Source: Steromphala cineraria (taxonomy: Eukaryota > Mollusca > Gastropoda > Trochida > Trochidae). Taken from it: a DNA stretch of 64,000 bases. The stretch spans positions 22,756,406 to 22,820,405 of the forward strand of contig OU744730.1 of NCBI GenBank assembly GCA_916613615.1, read 5' to 3'. The notes beneath the pieces are model-generated. The model was not told where the DNA came from. It searched no databases and was given only the letters and a program-made list of their open reading frames with translations. Every line of letters starts with the position of its first letter. Position 1 is the stretch's first letter. This document shows, piece after piece, positions 24,383 through 37,500 of this stretch. A program made the position numbers and the translations under genes.

Positions 24383-24726
24383 GTGAGTTATTGGTTAACG
24401 GCCAAAGATATTGAGTATAAGATTTGACTACAGCAGTGTTTATATTCATAGATCAATCAGTGCATGATACATCATATTTCTGCGACTACGTCTAGCTCTT
24501 GGCAAGTTCATCAAATATTGGTCAATGATTATATTGCATTATAGGATTGCAAGTGTATTCACAGTGTAAATGGAATGAATATGGTTTTGGTGCGAGTTTG
24601 TATATTATCTTAACACGTTGGCAGGACGTTTTACTTTAAAAGGTTCCGTTAGATTTATTTTAAAAGGTTCCGTTTGAGTTAAAGGGTCATAGTATGCATT
24701 CACCAATTGTCCTGTTTCGTTTACAG
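24383..24726 (+). other. Intron 3 of the UNC-93 gene (344 bp)
   Basis: GTGAGT to GTTTACAG. It contains a small internal duplication (TTTAAAAGGTTCCGTT at about 24635 and 24659). Nothing else was seen. Confidence 0.9.
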
Positions 24727-25025
24727 TGGCCGTGCCAAAGTATTTGCCAAAGGCTAAGGAAACAGCCTTAATTGTGCTACGTGCTTGCAACGGGATTGGC
24801 ATGGAGCTCAGCTTCATTGTGTCGCTGACAATGGGGAATCTGATGACGTCGCTCTATATTGCTATGGCACTTCACCTCACTGGATTCCTCGGTCTTGTGC
24901 TAGTGTCATGTGACTTTCAAACATCAGGGGAGGACGAGGGATCCCAACCCGAACATTTGCAGACCGCAGTACCGATTACACAGGACGCGGCGGACACTGC
25001 CCATTCCTCAGAATCACTCACATAG
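24727..25025 (+). CDS. UNC93A: UNC-93 family protein, final coding exon (codon 431 to stop)
   Basis: 299 bp after GTTTACAG. With the carried base it reads LAVPKYLPKAKETALIVLRA and continues through the last two spans (about residues 452-470 and 475-496). A polar acidic tail follows, ending SSESLT and TAG at 25023-25025. Total coding length of the four exons is 1590 nt, exactly 530 codons with stop. Family members are often about 450-520 residues, so this protein looks complete, with slightly long termini. Exon boundaries are set by clear splice sites and frame; no transcript evidence is available here. Confidence 0.9.
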
Positions 25026-26460
25026 AAATCTCTTATTCCCTATAGGTTGACATTTGAGAAATAATGTGGCCTCAGTAACTCATTTATACAATACCATAGA
25101 CTCATCTAGCATATTTATGATTTGGGTTTGAAAGCTAACAACCTTTAATAACTAAGTACATGAACGACCCACTCACTAATAATTTTATAACAGATCTGTA
25201 TGAACAGGTGATGTGTTGAACTTGAACTTGGAGGGGAAAGAGGGCGTTAATTAAATATGATAAAAAAACAAGAACCATCAACTCTTGTTTTAATACCTGT
25301 TTGCGCAATGTTAGTACATTGATTGTGTATTTTCTTTTTGTATCTGAAAAACTTTCACATAATTGTGTATACTTAACAAACAGGTTAAGAACCATAACCA
25401 ATTTTACGTTTTAGTTGAAGTAATATATTGGCAATATTATCTTAGAAATTACAATATGAATAGTGATGTGCCGCATGGTTTGTGTGGAGTGTAATTGTAC
25501 AGTTATATGAAACATACACATGACCGATCTGTCTGTCACATGCTTATTATTCTTGATAGGCATCACCAGAGAGGCTGAATCATAGACATATATAAGTCTT
25601 CACAACAAACCATGTTCATGTATACTTTGCCATTTCTTATGTTTCGTTAAGCATTTACGTATCGGTTCGCTGTCATTTCAGCACATGCTATTTACAATTT
25701 CAAATTATTGTTTTATGACACAGCAACTACTTGTCCTGTTTTCTAAATAGCTTAGATAAATAGATGTATCATATAAGCGTTGGTGCTAAGATTAAAAAAA
25801 CATTACTTATTTCAGAATGTAACACTGAAGCAATTTGTTAGTTTTATTGCTCCACGTGGACATTTAATGCTTTTCATATTGTACTACTGAATATTTAAAA
25901 CTATTTCTTATTTTATTACGTTTTGCCAATTCATCTGCATGCAAAATATCACATGGTACTAATACAATTCAAATTCATGATAAAGCCTTTTTGATATAAG
26001 AAACGGCAATCATAACTGCTTAAATACCTAGTATGAAAAAACCTTGGTATGGAATTAATAAAATATAATTTAAGCTTTTTCCTGCCTCGACAGTATTATG
26101 TATACACTGCCTGTTTATATATTGATTTGTTGATGTTGCCACTTTCACTTCTGCGTGATACGCATGTCAATTCATTTCGAAATGTGATATGTCAATATTT
26201 GTGTTCCCATTTTAAGTCATCATCAAGGTGTCATTCAGGAAGGTTGTGTTTCCTCAGATATCCGTCGTAAATGATGTTCATGATTTAAATGGATATTTTG
26301 TCCCATTGTTGTGTTACGTTTTTCATGAAAAATGTTGTGTAAGCTTTTTTGCATTATAGCAGTTAATTGTTATACCAAATCATATGATATTTATTTTTTA
26401 TCTTCATTTGCATTGTTAATGAGGCTGTAGACATTGTTTTTGAATAAAAGTAAAAATTGA
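25026..26460 (+). other. Probable 3' UTR and polyadenylation signals of the UNC-93 gene
   Basis: No coding sequence follows the stop. AATAAA signals occur at 26057-26062 and 26443-26448. The second is followed by a T-rich stretch and is a reasonable cleavage site. Which one is used cannot be told from sequence. Confidence 0.45.
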
Positions 26461-27021
26461 TTTGTTATTCTTTTATTGAAACGCATGTACAGTATCTCTA
26501 AGTGTTCAGATCGCCTTAACGTCTAGCCTAGATTCAGACCTGATTTTTGTTACACTGTACAGGATATCATGATACACCGATTGTTTAATAATTTTAACAT
26601 AGGGTGTATCTTTTTTTCTGGTAAGCGAAAAACATTCAATTACGAAATGATCAGTTACTAATACGGTAATGTGGTCTATGACAAGATATGAAAGTTCACT
26701 TCACAGGCATGTATCAGAACAAAAGTGGGTTAAACGTAGTTTGATTTGTTTAAGCGTATTTCCGTATGTTATTTTCCAGGATAGTACAAGAACATGTGAA
26801 AACTACAGATCATTTTCTCGTCTTAACTTCGGTATAGAGGAACGTTTGATTAAAATCCAAATAAGTAAACTTCGTCAATAAATAGTAAAAGCGTGATGTG
26901 GTTGAGTCATGTTTCAGACTAGGGCACACAGAGGCAACGGTCAAAAGAAGACTTGATATGAACCTTTTGTAGCTCTGATTGTCAAGATGAGGCTTGATCA
27001 ACATGTCGATCATAAAGAAGC
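26461..27021. other. Intergenic DNA, nothing recognised
   Basis: AT-rich sequence downstream of the UNC-93 gene. No gene or repeat was recognised. Confidence 0.5.
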
Positions 27022-27272
27022 CAGTCTCGGTAAACCTTGCCTCAATAATACTCGCTATACTCCCATACGGAGTCTAGCGAGTTACAGTAAGAGGTTGCGT
27101 CAGCCGACCTACGACCTAACGTTATTTGTGCGAATTCAGACCATTGTGGCATGGTAATCCGAGCCCTGATTGGTAAATTCGATAAGTCGGCTGACGCGAG
27201 CCCTTACTACACCTAGCTAGACTCAATATGGGAGTATTGCGAGTATTATTGAGGCTTGGTTTTCTTAGACTG
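27022..27272. repeat. CAGTC-ended foldback MITE, copy 1
   Basis: Two inverted arms of about 87 bp lie around a short centre. The left arm begins CAGTCTCGGTAAACCTTG and includes CTCAATAATACTCGC; the right arm ends GCGAGTATTATTGAG and then TTCTTAGACTG. Both arms end inward at GTCAGCCGAC. The same element occurs at about 39301-39530, 48670-48928 and 55469-55733. No coding capacity. Confidence 0.88.
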
Positions 27273-27634
27273 AGTTTGTAGCTGGCCGTCGTCACAGTTG
27301 TTTAGAATGACGTACACGTTGATCTGGTTATATAAAGAAAGCGTTTGGTTGGAGGAGTGTTTTGTTGATGCAATGTATGGATAGATTTTAGAACACTCGG
27401 CAAACCCTTGATTATCTGGTAGGCGAATCAGTGTACTCTCTTTTTTAAATACGATTAGATTATTGCAAGCTTGTCACGGAATGATAAAGATGCCTTTAAA
27501 ATGGTCTTAATGTCAATAACGGCTGCAATTACACTTCATAGGCTTAGTATTTGATTAGTTTCTTCCTATTTCGATGGTCTCCTGTATTTGATCATAACAG
27601 CTGCCGTTGTCAAATATAAAATTGAAATTTTATG
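27273..27634. other. Intergenic DNA, nothing recognised
   Basis: No gene or structured repeat recognised. Confidence 0.5.
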
Positions 27635-27738
27635 CTGCGTTTACATTGCACTTGATTCCCTTGCGCGGGGGTCAATACCTCCGGGGACTAATGTTACTTT
27701 AAGGAGCAAAGGGCAAATCGATTTGCATTTACATGAGT
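27635..27738. repeat. Diverged relative of the CCCGGG-palindrome element
   Basis: Begins GCTGCGTTTACAT and ends GCATTTACATGA, framing GCGGGGGTCAATACCTCCGGGG. The TTTACAT ends and the C-run/G-run palindromes match the better-preserved element at 41192-41605. Confidence 0.55.
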
Positions 27739-28497
27739 TTTAAGCAGAGGTATCATTATCATCATCTGTCTGTCATTAACAGGTCAATGCATTTCTCAAA
27801 GATACAAAGAAAACAGGTTGCACGTGTAATTTTGGTTTGACTTAACCTCTGACGTTTACAGCATGCAGAATTGATAATTTGTAATATAAAAAAATATTAG
27901 AATTTTTTCTTTGTGCAGAGTGAAAATATGAGAATATGCTTTAATCGTTGCCAATCAATGTTTAATTAGCTTGTCCGCTATTAGTTGCACTGTTAATTAA
28001 GATTATTCTGTAATATACACACATAAAGCCCCTCGTCTTGACTTAACCATTAGAACTGAACAATATTTGTTCGAACCATTGAAATTGAAAGTGCGTTTGT
28101 CATCATCATATACCTGTATACACCAGGTACCCAGTGCTACTAAACAATAAATCAAACCTGGAAGAGTATTACTGAGAGAGGACAAATCCTACCTTAACTG
28201 TAAACCAAACTATGCAAGTTTGACGATATCAAAACGTGTACTAGTGAGTATCCCTGAGAGCATTGAAGTGCAAGATAAGGTGGTTTACCAAGATTGGCTA
28301 AAGATGGATGTGGTGATGGTAAAATAGTTAACTTGAAATCAAATCACTGGTCAGAGTTTCGACAATTCCCTACTGCACAGTTTGCCATTCATGGAGACTT
28401 GTGCAATTTACTGATGTTCAATTGAGAATGCCTTTACTCTTTCCTTCTTCATTACATCAACAACTAAATTGTCATCATACATAGGTTACTACCTACT

Positions 28498-28545
28498 ATT
28501 TATTTATTTTATATATATTTATAATATATATATATATATATATTA
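28498..28545. repeat. AT microsatellite
   Basis: TATTTATTT runs leading into an uninterrupted TA dinucleotide stretch at about 28521-28543. Confidence 0.9.
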
Positions 28546-28976
28546 TGCAAGTATAGATGTAAATGTATTTTAGGCCGGAAGCCTGTTACTGAATAAAAAA
28601 TGTCTATTTGTATATTTTCTAAATCGAATATGAAGTTCATAGCAATATTGCCATACACCTTGTAATTCTTCATGCTTAGTTTCATTGTTTTGAACAATCT
28701 CTTTTTTCGGTCAACATTTCAACCTTATACCTGCGTACTCATTTCAGTTTGGATAACACTAAACTCACCCAAAATACTTTTGATAAACCTTGTGTTTTTA
28801 TCGCACCTTAAAACAATGACTGATTATCAAAATTGTACAATTTGAAAATGTTACAATTAGGTATTGATTTTTTTTATCATGAAAACTACTCAATACATAA
28901 CAACAGATAGATCCCCATTGGAAAAAGTAATTATAACGTAAGGAATGCTATCATTCTCTGGTTTGCCTTCTTCACA

Positions 28977-29012
28977 TTTGCCCCAGGGGTGTTTGACACC
29001 CGGGGGTAACGC
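28977..29012. repeat. Isolated pair of C-run/G-run palindromes
   Basis: TTTGCCCCAGGGG followed by ACACCCGGGGGTAAC, the same motifs as in the 41192-41605 element, here without its other parts. Confidence 0.55.
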
Positions 29013-29670
29013 GGTTAAATAGTATCAATCTCAACGATTCATTTTATAAATTTTTGCATAAATGCATCTGATTACAACAAAACATTGTTTTATTTCATCG
29101 ACAAAACATTTTGTATTTCATCGGAAAATTGTCAAATACAAATTTGCAAAGTTATTTGGAGTCGATCTACACAACCAAAGTCTCTGCGGAGAAATAGTTA
29201 AATTGACTGTATGATTATTTGTATGTACGTAAGATGAAGATAGGAAGTCATACATGAACACTATTCCAAAATAGCGAGTTCCGACATCCCCTCAGAGGCA
29301 TTATGGAGACTGTTGATGGCAGGAATGTTAGGGACGCTCAGGATGGACATCAATACATTCAATAGGAAATAAACTGTCGTGAACATAACATAAAGGGAAA
29401 TGACTTATGTGTGATTGAGAATAGAGCCTGTCTTTCACACAAAGGAATGAAACCTATAGCTTACACGTATAATCACACTTCTTTGAAAAGGTTTACTGTT
29501 TGTTAAAATCTCACTTTGCAAACTAGCTGTATTTATTTTACTGTTACAGTTGACCATTATGGCAGATTTGTATTCAGGGGAAGGACTTTCTACTTCTGCA
29601 ATGAAACAAATTTGGATCTTGGAAAATGACAAAGTAAACAACATTGAAATTCTTTTAAAAAACCTTCTGA

Positions 29671-29945
29671 TGACACTGCAGCCCTCCAAGTGGGGTAGAA
29701 GACAAAATATTATATGAATCAGATGAATAGTTTCTCTGCAATCGGTCGGACAAATTCTGATATTGAAAAGTGACTAAGTTCACAACATGGAAACTCGTAG
29801 AAATATCAAACGATTAACGAAATTCGGCACTGCAATCCTTCTACGAGGGTAGAAGACATGTGCAAAATTTGAAAACAATCGGATCAATAGTTTTCTGTGA
29901 TATATAGGTCGGACATAAAATGTTCACGGACGTACGTAACCGTTG
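29671..29945. repeat. Degenerate tandem repeat, period 154 bp
   Basis: Two units share GGGTAGAAGAC at 29693 and 29847, preceded in both by CACTGCA and followed by (A/C)AATCGG or TCAGAT, then ATAGTTT and GGTCGGACA. The array ends in ACGGACGTACG. It is the same kind of repeat as 15202-15545. Confidence 0.7.
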
Positions 29946-30567
29946 ACATTACTAAATATCCTCGAATATGCTATGTCACTACGTCAATCAGGGTTCTGAG
30001 ATAACATTGATTGATTGTATTACAATCTAAATAACGAGATGGCACATTGATATAAATGCTTATCAATCTGGCAGCTTTCGTAGATTTTAACATTTATTGA
30101 TAGGATGCCTCTCTTTAATATCAATATATTCATATTGCTGTTAATGTTTTGTTCTGCCTCGTCAGTATTGGAACCTGAGTTTAACCATTTGGGCATGATA
30201 CGATTTGATGAGGTATACTATCTTAAATCTCGAAAACTATTATATTTGTAACATTTTGTCCCCAAATGGGAAATCTACATAACATGCAGTCTATGATGAG
30301 CAACAGGATTCTGTGACTGTTTGTCATATCATGCAATGCATTGATTTCAAGTGTGTTATTTAGATATACTTACACGGAAAGACTTGAAAGAATCAAGGAG
30401 GCACTTCGTTTAAAATTATTTGTAAAATGGCATTTCTACTGCAAGCTCCAGATAAAACACAATTGTGACTTAGATAGTACACAAAGCCTTCAAGATAACA
30501 AAAATCACAAACGTAAAAACATATGAATGAAAGTTTGTGATGATTGTGCAGAAAATACACATCATAA
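29946..30567. other. Intergenic DNA, nothing recognised
   Basis: AT-rich, no gene or repeat recognised. Confidence 0.5.
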
Positions 30568-30810
30568 ATTGTGACATTTCTCCACGCTTTCGCGGTCAGT
30601 GCTTAAATGATTTTTCAAACATTGGACCCCACCCATCTTAACAGGCTTGTCCTAACGGTTATTCTGACTTGATTGATATGACACTTTATGCACATTGTGT
30701 GAAAAAGACACTCTTAAAAGTTACACCAAAATAAGATTTCTATATGGGTTTGTTTTTATTTTATGTCAATGCAAACACGCGGTAGTGTTTCTTTTGGACA
30801 CTAGTTTATA
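30568..30810. repeat. Dispersed repeat, inverted relative to 4783-5026
   Basis: Reverse-complement match over about 240 bp to 4783-5026, including AACAGGCTTGTCCTAACGGT and GGTAGTGTTTCTTTTGGAC. Confidence 0.7.
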
Positions 30811-31797
30811 TAATCAAAACCTTTTTCCAATATCACAAAGGATTCATGATAAAATAACAAACACATTATGTCATACAACGTTTGTTTTATGATCTTTTAT
30901 ATCCTCTCACTACATTTTGTAAGAGAAATGATATCAAAGTTGTTTCCGACTGTGACACTCCACGTGGTCATCAATATGTGCAACAGGAAATAACCTGTCT
31001 GGAATGTTGCGCAGAATATATGTAATTGAACTGAATGTTTGCCAAAGTTGGATACTTCGAATGATATATCGTTAGCGTATGGCAACCAAGACCTTTGAGA
31101 TGCTTTTCTAAGATTAAATACCTTTTTTGCTTGTACCGTTGAGCAATAACTAAAATAACTAAAGATCAATCCATTATACTGATTGTAGTATTGGACCTTA
31201 TTTTCAAACTTCTAGCTACCAAGAAGTATGAACATTCCGTGAAGATGTATATATATCTGGTCTACTTTCATGTTTGCACTCATCAATGAGAACTTTTGAA
31301 ATGTCACACATAAGTTTCCCTTTATACCATCTGCCTGATGAGAGTCAAATTCAACAATGAGCGGTATCGCTATCCCACTAGAAATACTGTCCAAGTTGGT
31401 TCACTAATGCTTCGTAAAACAAGTGCGATAACTGCAGCATTCTATATATGCTATATTTTATCAGTGTATAGATTACGTAATAGACTGAGACTGAGCTGTT
31501 CAAGTTAGATAAACCCTCGCGCATGTGAATCATGAACGCTGAACTCTCACACACTAGCTCCTTTGTTTTGTTCGAGTATTCATTTTTCATACCAACTCAT
31601 ATTGTCTGTGAAATGCACGTGCCGATGTTCATCAGACAAAGCGGATGTTCATGATGAACAATATGTGAAACAGTTATTTGTTTGTATTTCGGAACTTTAT
31701 CTAAGTTCAAAGTTTGCTTTGCAAATAAAATACAATCATTAAAATTGCAATAATCAAATACAAATATTGGATTATTATACATTTACAAATTTTGCAC

Positions 31798-31870
31798 TTC
31801 AAACATGGGTTCGAACCTGCGTCCTGTTGATTTCAAGCTCAGTGACTTAACCATTAGCCCACGAAGGCCA
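31798..31870 (-). other. tRNA-like Pol III promoter (SINE head or tRNA pseudogene)
   Basis: On the minus strand the sequence starts TGGCCTTCGTGGGCTAATGG, with an A-box-like GGGCTAATGG, and then has a perfect B box, GGTTCGAACCC. The intervening loop reads CTTGAAA, as in a Ser(UGA)-type anticodon loop, but the acceptor, anticodon and T stems do not pair properly. I therefore do not call a functional tRNA. A SINE head is the likelier reading; no target-site duplication was found. Confidence 0.55.
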
Positions 31871-32474
31871 ATTGAAAATAATGCAAGTTTTTCATGACCA
31901 CATGATTACGTTTCACATTTTTTCCTGAGAAGAAACATAACCGTGAATTATTGTTAATATTTTATTATTTAATGAGAAAACCATTGGTACCAAATGTATG
32001 CATATCAGGTTTTGTAAGCTGTTCTCATATCAATATGGGTATACAATCTAATGTTGTAGGTTGTACGGTTCCGCACGGATTGCACGTGCAGCACGAGAGG
32101 CTCGTGCCAATGTCAGCTACTTGAAATAGACATTGTTCCTCCAATTAGAGTCAATGTTTTATCTTCTCATCATATCTAAGAAATTATGCTTATGTCAGCT
32201 ACTTGAAATGGGTATAGTTTCTCAAATTAGAGTCACTGTTTGACCTTCTCATTACATATAAGAAAGAGATGCATTTCAGCATTATCAAAACTGATGTCAT
32301 GTTGAAAAGCAAATTATATAGTGTTGAGCATTTACTCACTAGCTCTTTTGTTTTGTTCGAGTACTCATTTTTCATACCAAATAATATTGTCTGTGAAATA
32401 CACGATGATAATTTCATTTCCGAAATTGATTGAAGACCGAACATTGCTTTGCAATTAAAATACATTCACTAAAA

Positions 32475-32730
32475 TTGTAAATCATCCATCATCCGTACTC
32501 AGAGAACAAATTATAATGATTTACATAAATTCCACTGGAGGCCATTTTTGTGTGAACATCTTTAATTCATTTTGTGTAAGAAAAATGAATCGCATGGCTG
32601 AACTTTACATTATATATTTTATTTATTACTGCTTCATTTAGTTTAAATACATCGCCTTCAATTTGAACCATTTATTTTCATTTTCATGACACCTTATATT
32701 CCGCCTCTACACGTGCTACTGTCCCTTTAA
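32475..32730. repeat. TTAA-flanked MITE, one end missing
   Basis: The right end reads ACGTGCTACTGTCCCTTTAA. The interior matches the other copies (for example TTCACACAAAA reversed and ATGCGATT reversed). The opposite terminal inverted repeat is absent, so the element is truncated. Confidence 0.75.
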
Positions 32731-33081
32731 TATATTCATACTTATCATTGGTACCAAATATATAAATTATATTAACGTACGTTTTCTATCATATAAACAA
32801 TGGACATACAATCTATTGTGGCAGCTTGTTAATTTCAGCGGATTGCACGTGCAATACGAGAGGCTCGTGCCAATGTGAGATTTCAGAAATGAACATTGTT
32901 ACTCCAATTTAAGTCAATGTTTTCTTTTTTCAAAGTATACAAGAAAGAAATGCATTATCCACATTATCAAAACTGATAGCATGTTGAAACTGGATGATAT
33001 AGCGTTGAGCTCGGCGTTTATGATTCACGTGCGCGAGGGTTCACCTAACTTGAACACCTCGGTCTCAGTCGGTAACTATTA

Positions 33082-34098
33082 CATACTTTCTTTTGCCAGA
33101 CAGTCCCAATTAAGAGAGTCTTGTGTTAAGTTCACAAAGGGCTGCATTAGAAGCCCTCAGTACATTTGTACCTTAAGTGTCGCTTAAAAAACGTACTTCC
33201 CTCTACCAAACAACTCGCTGAAAATGACAAATGTTGGCAATTGTCATCATAAAAGTTTGTCTCACAGTGTTATCAAATCAATATTCCGTACATGTCATGA
33301 TATTATTGTTTTGGTTAAGATCAAAGTACGTGTCAATCTTTGATTTTACAATTTGTATTGTTGTTAACTCACATTAAGGTGACTAACGCTTAGTCATAAA
33401 ACTAAGAAAAATATTAAATAGGTTTTTAATTCCACCGAAACAATATGTTTATCCGCATAAAACTTGTATGTTTTGTCACAATACTATTATGTTATAGCTG
33501 GCACCAATGAAAAATTGAGGTTACAAAATGTAAATTACACACTCGTATTTAGATTAACACAATCATAAAATAACATATATCTTCCACCAATTTTCTGTTA
33601 GGAAATAAATCTATCAACAGATCAATTTCCTTCACATTTTGGACACATATATCATTTTTACTTTTGAAAAATGCCATGCGCAACAAACACTTGTGAGACA
33701 TGAGAATGTGAATATTGTTTTACTTATTTTTAAAAATTTATATTAAAATTAATGTGACTGTTAATTCATCAAAGGCTTACGCATGCTGTTCATGTCGTTC
33801 CTATTCCTTCCACGACCAAAACATTGTACATCTATAGGAATCTACTCTTATGAAACGCGTTATTAGTATTTGGGAGACCTAAATGAAAATGTTTTCCTCT
33901 TAAAAGTGATCTCACAGGAAATGTTCTCCTGACAGGCAGACCACAGGCAATAGTGGTAACGAATAAGAGGTTATATAATCTACGTTATGTGCTGCAATCA
34001 TGCGTGAAATTGCAAGACGTTTCTGATTTTGAGAATCAGTGAACCTGGAAATCAAATTATACACACAGTTTCATATGCTGTCGGCTAGTTGTGTTGAT
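33082..34098. repeat. 1.0-kb direct repeat, left of the LINE
   Basis: 1017 bp that recur at 38064-39081 in the same orientation with about 20 differences by eye (near 2 percent). It runs from CATACTTTCTTTTGCC to GTTAGTGTTGAT-like sequence ending GTTGTGTTGAT. It contains no gene. Its edges coincide with the right edge of the foldback mosaic and the 5' edge of the LINE. Confidence 0.93.
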
Positions 34099-34482
34099 TC
34101 AGGTACTTTTAATATCAAATCACTTGCTAAATCGTATTCTATTCTGGAAGGTGTGTCACGAGTAAAAACCAAACGAATTGTACTCTATAACATAAATGCT
34201 GATAAGCCATTTGACAAGGTGAAAGACTTGATAACAGATTATGCCCACCAGAGACATGTACGTGTAACATTTGCTCGTATGTTGCGGCAGCAACAACACT
34301 ACGATGGCACTGAAAGGTACACTGTGTAAGTTAACATCTCATCAGATGACTATGATAGACTTGCAAATAATGATGATTTCTGGCCGCCAGATATCTACTA
34401 TAAGGACTATGTGCCACGGTTCAAATCCCGACAACATGGACAACATGATGACGCATATAATAGATACCAATATCGACAGTAA
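34099..34482 (+). pseudogene. LINE ORF1 C-terminal part (RRM-like nucleic-acid binding protein)
   Basis: The frame reads RVKTKRIVLYNINADKPFDK, continues through VRVTFARML, and reaches ERYTV followed by an in-frame TAA at 34327-34329. It resumes in the same frame as VNISSDDYDRLANNDDFWPP and ends at TAA 34480-34482. A basic RRM-like stretch followed by a WP motif near the C-terminus is typical of ORF1 proteins in CR1/L2/I-type elements. The N-terminal half is missing because the element is 5'-truncated. ORF2 follows at once, its first clear endonuclease codon being at about 34545. Confidence 0.75.
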
Positions 34483-34544
34483 AAAAGATGTGTGCTATCA
34501 TTATGTTAAAAATATCATTGTTACTCTTGTTTTGGATCATTATT

Positions 34545-37500
34545 GTGATGACTCTTAGTCTACTAACGTGGAATGTACGTGGGCTACATTCATGTACCAC
34601 GGAGATAAAATCTGTCCTACCAGACAATATAGATATCATATGTATTCAAGAGCACTGGTTAAACCATAGTAAAATAATATGATTGTATGATATCAGCGGG
34701 TATCTGCCGGTAACTTACATGTGCAATACAAGTGATTCTGTTAGAGGTTCGGGTGGCATAGCTTTACTCCGTAATACTCAATCTAAATGGAGAGCTTATC
34801 CCCTAGATCTTTATTCTGATTATTATGTTTGTGCCAGATTATCCGCTCATGGCTATGCTGATGTTTATGTAATCTGTTGTAGATTACCCTCAACTAATGT
34901 CTTGCATTCAATATATCTCAACGCTGTTAATGAGTTGATGGATGTATATGATATATTAAGTCAAGAGGGAGATACATATATGCTTGGTGACTTAAACTCA
35001 GATGTTTGTAAACTACTGCTATCTCCACGTGATAAAGTTCTAAAAAAATTACTTCTGCAGAGACATCTAGTTCATGTCCTGTATGACTCGCACATTTGTG
35101 GACCAAACTACACGTGGAGGAGCAAGGATGGTCAGCATAAAACTCTCATTGACTACATACTATTACCTGCTCATGTTGCGAGCGATTTAATTCACTGCTG
35201 TATCATTGACAAATGTGATTATCATTTATCAGATCATTTTCCATGTTATGCCACTCTTAATATTCATCTTAAGCATAACCCAAGAACATCAAAATTGCAT
35301 ATTCCGAAATGGCATACGCACGAGAGGTTGAGACAAGTGTCTCTCAGATACATATACCATGTCAGTATGATGTACAACCTGATGATGTTGAATTACTTAA
35401 TGAGCAGCTTAGTAATGCACTCCTTAATGCTAGCCATAAATGTATTCCATCTGGGTCGTTTAGACCACACCTCAAGCAGTACTGGAAGCGTGAAGGCTTG
35501 AATGATGTACATTATAATATGCGCGTTGCACGTAGAAATTGGCTTGCAGATAACAAACCCCGGGGCAATAACAACTTATCTTACAATGTGTATAAAGATG
35601 CTAAGCGCGAGTTTCGGCGAAGACATCGTAACTCAAAACGTGAGCAACGTAAAGAAACGTATCATGACTTGGAAAAATCCTCAGAAACTGATATAAATAC
35701 ATTTTTCAAGGCCGTTCGCAAAATACGATGCCCCAAATCAAATATAACTGAATTGGTTTACAACAACGTCAACGCTAACACACCAGAAATTATCAGTAAA
35801 GTGTGGGGCAATTACTATGCTGATCTTGCTAAACCTTATGAATCTGAAAGCTTTGACAACGATTTCAAATGTTCTGTGGAATCAAAGCTAGAAAATATCA
35901 TTGCCCATTCATCTGATTGTACAGCTGAAGATAATGTTTTATATACTAACATAGAACCACAGGAGGTAAAACACATTATTCATAATCTCAAATGTAACAA
36001 GGCTCCTGGTCCTGATTACGTTAATAATGAGCATCTTATTCATGGCGGTGATATCTTAGTGGATAAGTTGTGTATACTATTTAATGCCATCATGCAGACA
36101 GTCTATTTCCCACGGGTGTACAGGCTGGGCATGATTGTTCCAATGTACAAGGGTAAGGGCTCTAAAAGTTACCCAAAAAATTACCGAGGCATAACACTTA
36201 CATCTTGTGTGGGAAAACGTTTTGAAAAAATAATTCTCACACGTTTAGAACTTTGTGCTTCTGCTGGTAGAAACTTTCCCGATTCATTACAATTTGGTTT
36301 TCGGAAAGAACATGGCACAATAATGGCTGTGTTCATGCTTCTTGAATCTATTTCATATTACATAGAACGAGGATCACAGGTCTTTACTGCCTTCCTAGAC
36401 AATGAAAAGGCCTTTGACCGTATTTGGCATGACGGATTATTTGTAAAACTGCACAGTCATGGCATTTCTGCAAAAATGTGGAAATTACTTTATCACAATT
36501 ATACATGCAGCTCAGTTTTTGTACAATATGACGGTACCTCATCTGACCTATTTCCTATCAAACAAGGCGTGGGTCAAGGCAGAGTATTATCCTAATTTTT
36601 TTTCTTGATATTTATTAACTATCTCTTAACTGAGCTAAGGCTCTCAAACAATGGTATTTGTGTGTATGGTATTGATGTACCCTCAGTTTTATTAGCGGAT
36701 GATACTACCCTCATTAGTACCACGCCATGCGGCCTTCAAGATTCTTTGAATGTCGTTCTAAATTATGCTTCAAGATGGCGTTTAACATATAATGCCTCCA
36801 AGAGCGCAGTAATCATATTTCGCAAAGGGAGACAACCATGTCCAAATTGAGAACTTTCCTTTGGCGAAAATACTTTAACGAGTACTGACTCTGTTAAGTA
36901 TGGTGGTATCCTTATCTCCTCAGATATGTCATGTAAAGATAGAATCTTTACGAGTTGTCAAAAGGCTAGACAAACTGTAAATTCATTAAGATCACTTGGT
37001 TTAAATGACAGCGATCTACATCCACTTACTTCACTTAACATATGGAAGCGGATGATACTACCAACCAGTTTTCATGGATGTGAAATTTTGCCTGAATTGC
37101 ATGGTAAAGATATTGATTCAATTGAATCTACTCAACGATTTTTTGCAAGATGTATTCAAGGTCTTAACAGAAGAAGTTATTCATGTACTGTCATAGCTAA
37201 TTTGGGTCTTTGGACAATGATAGGTTATATTGATAAATGCAGACTACTGTTTCTAGGTCGTCTGTGCAACAATCAATGCCACTCAGCAACAAAAATGCTA
37301 TTTTGTGCATTCATTTCATTGAGTATTAAATTATTAAATAACTCACGAAACATATGCACCTGTCTCATAAGCACGGCAAGAAAATATGATTTACTAAGAT
37401 TTATTATTGATTATGTACATTGTGGTTATTTCCCCCAAAAATCAACATGGCGCAATATTGTTATCAAAGCCATGACATTCTCAGAGGAAAATCAGTGGAA

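Larger units (their letters stand above)
31471..33086. repeat. Foldback repeat mosaic with about 85-bp outer arms
   Basis: The left arm (31471 to about 31556) and right arm (about 32996-33086) are inverted copies. On the left GTTCAAGTTAGATAAACCCT and CGCATGTGAATCATGAACGC match the right arm in reverse. Inside are partial direct duplications: TTTTGTTCGAGTA(T/C)TCATTT at about 31565 and 32352, and GGATTGCACGTGCA(G/A) with CGAGAGGCTCGTGCCAATGT at about 32078 and 32839. It looks like two or more related inserts nested or fused. The right edge abuts the 1-kb direct repeat that flanks the LINE. Confidence 0.65.

Noticed and set aside
31798..31870. Functional tRNA-Ser gene
   Set aside because: A and B boxes are present, but the acceptor, anticodon and T stems do not pair adequately.
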